7,053 bases of DNA from Promethearchaeota archaeon (GTDB lineage Archaea; Asgardarchaeota; Lokiarchaeia; Sigynarchaeales; MK-D1), in assembly GCA_016839865.1 (NCBI GenBank), contig JAEOTN010000513.1, forward strand, positions 1-7,053, given 5' to 3'. Below the pieces are notes generated by a model, which was not told the origin of the DNA, made no database searches, and was given only the letters and a program-made list of their open reading frames with translations. Below, in pieces: positions 5,906-7,053 of the stretch (positions are counted from its first letter, which is position 1; every line of letters begins with the position of its first letter). A program made the translations under genes and the position numbers.

Positions 5906-6429
5906 TACTTATATAATCGTGGAACCTCTGAAAGTGGTGTGTGAGAATCCCCCCTTATAAATAATTGCTCCAATAACTCAATTTTACGCATTCCTATTGA
6001 AATAAGATTATCCATATCCTGTTCCATTTCTTCAAAAATCGTTTTGTAATTGTATTCTTGAACTTGGCGTAGTTTTAGTTGTAAAAAAGTCGTTCCAACT
6101 CTCCTTTCGAGTAGCGCCAGTTGAGATTTACATGTGTTTTCAAGTCTTTTATTAAAAATCCACATTTTCTCTTGATCCTCAGAATTTTGAGGAGTCTGAG
6201 GAAACTGAGTGACAATTAATACAATGAAAAATCCTTGAATATTGCAGATCAGCAAAATTTTCTTTTCAGTATAAATGCATTCGATCTTCCCAAATTCCGT
6301 ATTGATATACCCGAACATTGCAGCCAAAAATCCAGTGGCAAGGTCATCATTGTTGGAATAAGTCCCTGAATATACTTTTGAAAATAGACAAATCCCAGAA
6401 TTCTCAAATATTATTAATTTTTCAATCAA
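5902..6429 (-). CDS. Longin-domain protein, Asgard-type putative GTPase-associated factor
   Basis: Residues 1-75 of this 175-residue protein have the look of a longin domain. A first strand IEKLIIFENSGICLFSKVY (2-20) is followed by a helix DDLATGFLAAMFGYINTEFG (28-47), then strands IECIYTEKKILLIC (49-62) and FFIVLIVTQ (67-75). The pattern 'F-x-x-SG-x-x-L-F' then 'L-x-x-GFL-A-A' recurs in longin folds of vesicle-trafficking proteins and their Asgard relatives. The remainder (84-158) is mainly helical and charged. No membrane helix or lipidation motif is seen. The start is TTG: the upstream frame reaches a stop at 6462-6460 with no ATG or GTG between. A TATA box about 30 bp upstream implies a near-leaderless transcript. 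It ends in TAG, overlapping the pyrI stop by 4 bp. The function is inferred: such domains often bind small GTPases or pair with roadblock/longin partners. Confidence 0.8.
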   Translation of the reverse strand: MIEKLIIFENSGICLFSKVYSGTYSNNDDLATGFLAAMFGYINTEFGKIECIYTEKKILLICNIQGFFIVLIVTQFPQTPQNSEDQEKMWIFNKRLENTCKSQLALLERRVGTTFLQLKLRQVQEYNYKTIFEEMEQDMDNLISIGMRKIELLEQLFIRGDSHTPLSEVPRLYKY

Positions 6430-6454
6430 ATCTCTCGTATTGTTTTTTTCCCAG

Positions 6455-6464
6455 TATATTTAAA
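6455..6464. promoter_or_regulatory. Shared TATA box between the longin gene and the Cys-motif gene
   Basis: The element reads TATATTTAAA on the plus strand and TTTAAATATA on the minus strand, both fair archaeal TATA boxes, in an 80-bp gap between divergent genes. It predicts starts near 6433 on the minus strand (at most a few bases before the TTG start) and near 6486 on the plus strand (about 24-nt leader). Confidence 0.5.
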
Positions 6465-6484
6465 CTTAGAAGAAAAACACATAA

Positions 6485-6510
6485 GATAGGGTATCCTATC
6501 CCGATATAGG
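6485..6510 (+). promoter_or_regulatory. Overlapping inverted repeats at the predicted transcription start, touching the start codon
   Basis: GATAGG (6485-6490) and CCTATC (6495-6500) form a perfect 6-bp inverted repeat with a 4-base loop. CCTAT (6495-6499) can alternatively pair with ATAGG (6506-6510), whose last G begins the GTG start codon. The two pairings share one arm and exclude each other. This could be a protein operator, or a leader RNA structure that controls access to the start codon. Both are hypotheses. Confidence 0.4.
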
Positions 6511-6953
6511 TGAATTGTTTGTCGCTTGTGTATCGTATCAGTGGATTGAATGAATTTGAAATCAATTTTGAAGATTATTGTGTACCATGCAAATTCCAAC
6601 GAAGATGTAGATATGGGAAATCAACTCCTTTAACAATCTCAATTGATTGCAAAGATCTTTTGCGCGCTTATGAAAATGAGAGATATGAACAGATGAAAGT
6701 TGCACAAAAAGAAGCGGATATTGAAGACACGTACGAACAAATCGAGTCTCGAATTAGAGTAAATACGAGGCAAATTTTTTCAAACATCTGGAAAAAGAAA
6801 ATTAAGGACCACAGAGAAGAAATCTTGTGTATAAACTCCCGAAAATTAGATTCTATGCTCACATCTCAAAGAGGAGGAGAGTGGTGGGCTGAATTCGCAA
6901 AAGTAATGAAAAAAATCTATCAAGATTGTAAGAAACAAACCTCACTTTCTTAA
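6510..6953 (+). CDS. Small protein with C-x2-C-x5-C motif, unknown function
   Basis: I do not recognise this 147-residue protein. Near the N-terminus it has DYCVPCKFQRRC (22-33), giving Cys24, Cys27 and Cys33, with Cys47 a possible fourth ligand. This could bind zinc or an iron-sulfur cluster, and the adjacent KFQRRCRYGK is strongly basic. Residues 49-107 are charged and predicted helical, perhaps coiled coil, and a conserved-looking RGGEWWAEF lies at 121-129. There is no signal peptide or membrane helix. The start is GTG directly after an in-frame TAG; a second GTG lies six codons later, so the N-terminus is uncertain. No well-placed Shine-Dalgarno sequence is visible. It is transcribed divergently from the longin gene and ends 16 bp before the convergent tRNA. 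Codon use and base composition match its neighbours, and the encoded protein has ordinary composition, supporting it as a real gene. Confidence 0.75.
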   Translation: MNCLSLVYRISGLNEFEINFEDYCVPCKFQRRCRYGKSTPLTISIDCKDLLRAYENERYEQMKVAQKEADIEDTYEQIESRIRVNTRQIFSNIWKKKIKDHREEILCINSRKLDSMLTSQRGGEWWAEFAKVMKKIYQDCKKQTSLS

Positions 6954-6969
6954 ATCGGTTAAAATCAAG

Positions 6970-7044
6970 CGGATCCGGCAGGATTCGAACCTGCGATCAC
7001 CGGATTAGAAGTCCGGTGCCTTATCCTGGCTGGGCAACGGATCC
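6970..7044 (-). tRNA. tRNA-Arg (anticodon UCU)
   Basis: The minus strand folds as a complete cloverleaf. The 7-bp acceptor stem is GGATCCG with CGGATCC. The D arm has a GG in the loop and a 3-bp stem. The anticodon stem is CCGGA with TCCGG around the loop CTTCTAA, giving anticodon TCT. The T arm is GCAGG-TTCGAAT-CCTGC, and G73 is the discriminator. The CCA end is not encoded (CTT follows), as is common in archaea. No intron is present, and the variable loop is short (5 nt). UCU reads the AGA/AGG arginine codons. A T-rich stretch (GATTTT) follows. Its promoter would lie beyond the window edge. Confidence 0.97.
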
Positions 7045-7053
7045 ACGGATTTA

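Noticed and set aside
6318..6509. Plus-strand frame across the longin start and divergent promoter
   Set aside because: It overlaps the longin gene antisense and the TATA box, and has no recognisable protein pattern.
6668..6862. Minus-strand Ser/Phe-rich frame inside the Cys-motif gene
   Set aside because: Antisense shadow of the charged helical region; hydrophobic composition comes from complementing Lys/Glu codons.
1..7053. CRISPR array, tandem repeats or prophage attachment site
   Set aside because: No regularly spaced direct repeats were seen; the tRNA-Arg gene at the edge has no integrase gene or second copy of its 3' end within the window.

Overview
This AT-rich window (about one third G+C by eye) looks like archaeal chromosome, most probably from an Asgard archaeon. 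The archaeal signs are TATA-box-like promoters close to start codons, a tRNA gene without an encoded CCA, a zinc-binding PyrI, a short single-domain parvulin, and GTG/TTG starts. The Asgard assignment rests on two proteins with eukaryote-like longin-type domains. It is inferred from gene content, not from a database match.

Layout. (1) Positions 1-2022, minus strand: a tightly packed operon. It encodes a 417-aa longin-like plus tandem winged-helix protein, then a 147-aa protein with an AbrB-like start and an ACT/ferredoxin-like tail, then an 89-aa winged-helix protein, and possibly the first ten codons of a fourth gene running off the window. (2) Positions 2023-2128: a divergent intergenic region with a near-symmetric TATA box and a perfect 7-bp inverted repeat. 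(3) Positions 2129-4051, plus strand: a HAD phosphatase, a Pin1/PpiC-type parvulin and a nitrilase-family amidohydrolase. (4) About 4061-5385, minus strand: a tnpB-only insertion of the IS200/IS605 (IS1341) type, whose tnpB is interrupted by two in-frame stop codons. (5) Positions 5456-5905, plus: pyrI, the regulatory chain of aspartate carbamoyltransferase, without pyrB beside it. It ends overlapping by 4 bp the convergent 175-aa longin protein gene (5902-6429, minus). (6) Positions 6430-6509: a second divergent promoter region with a shared TATA box and overlapping inverted repeats. (7) Positions 6510-6953, plus: a small Cys-motif protein of unknown function. (8) Positions 6970-7044, minus: tRNA-Arg(UCU).

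How the genes may work together. The central plus-strand genes look like housekeeping enzymes with no obvious common pathway. The more interesting part is the first operon. Its lead protein begins with a motif like the longin domain of eukaryotic NPRL2 (GATOR1 complex) and continues with two diverged copies of a winged-helix module, the same general order of domains as NPRL2/NPRL3. It is co-transcribed with two putative DNA- or ligand-binding proteins. The second longin protein could be another regulator or partner of small GTPases. Both ideas are inferences from sequence patterns that a profile or structure search could test.
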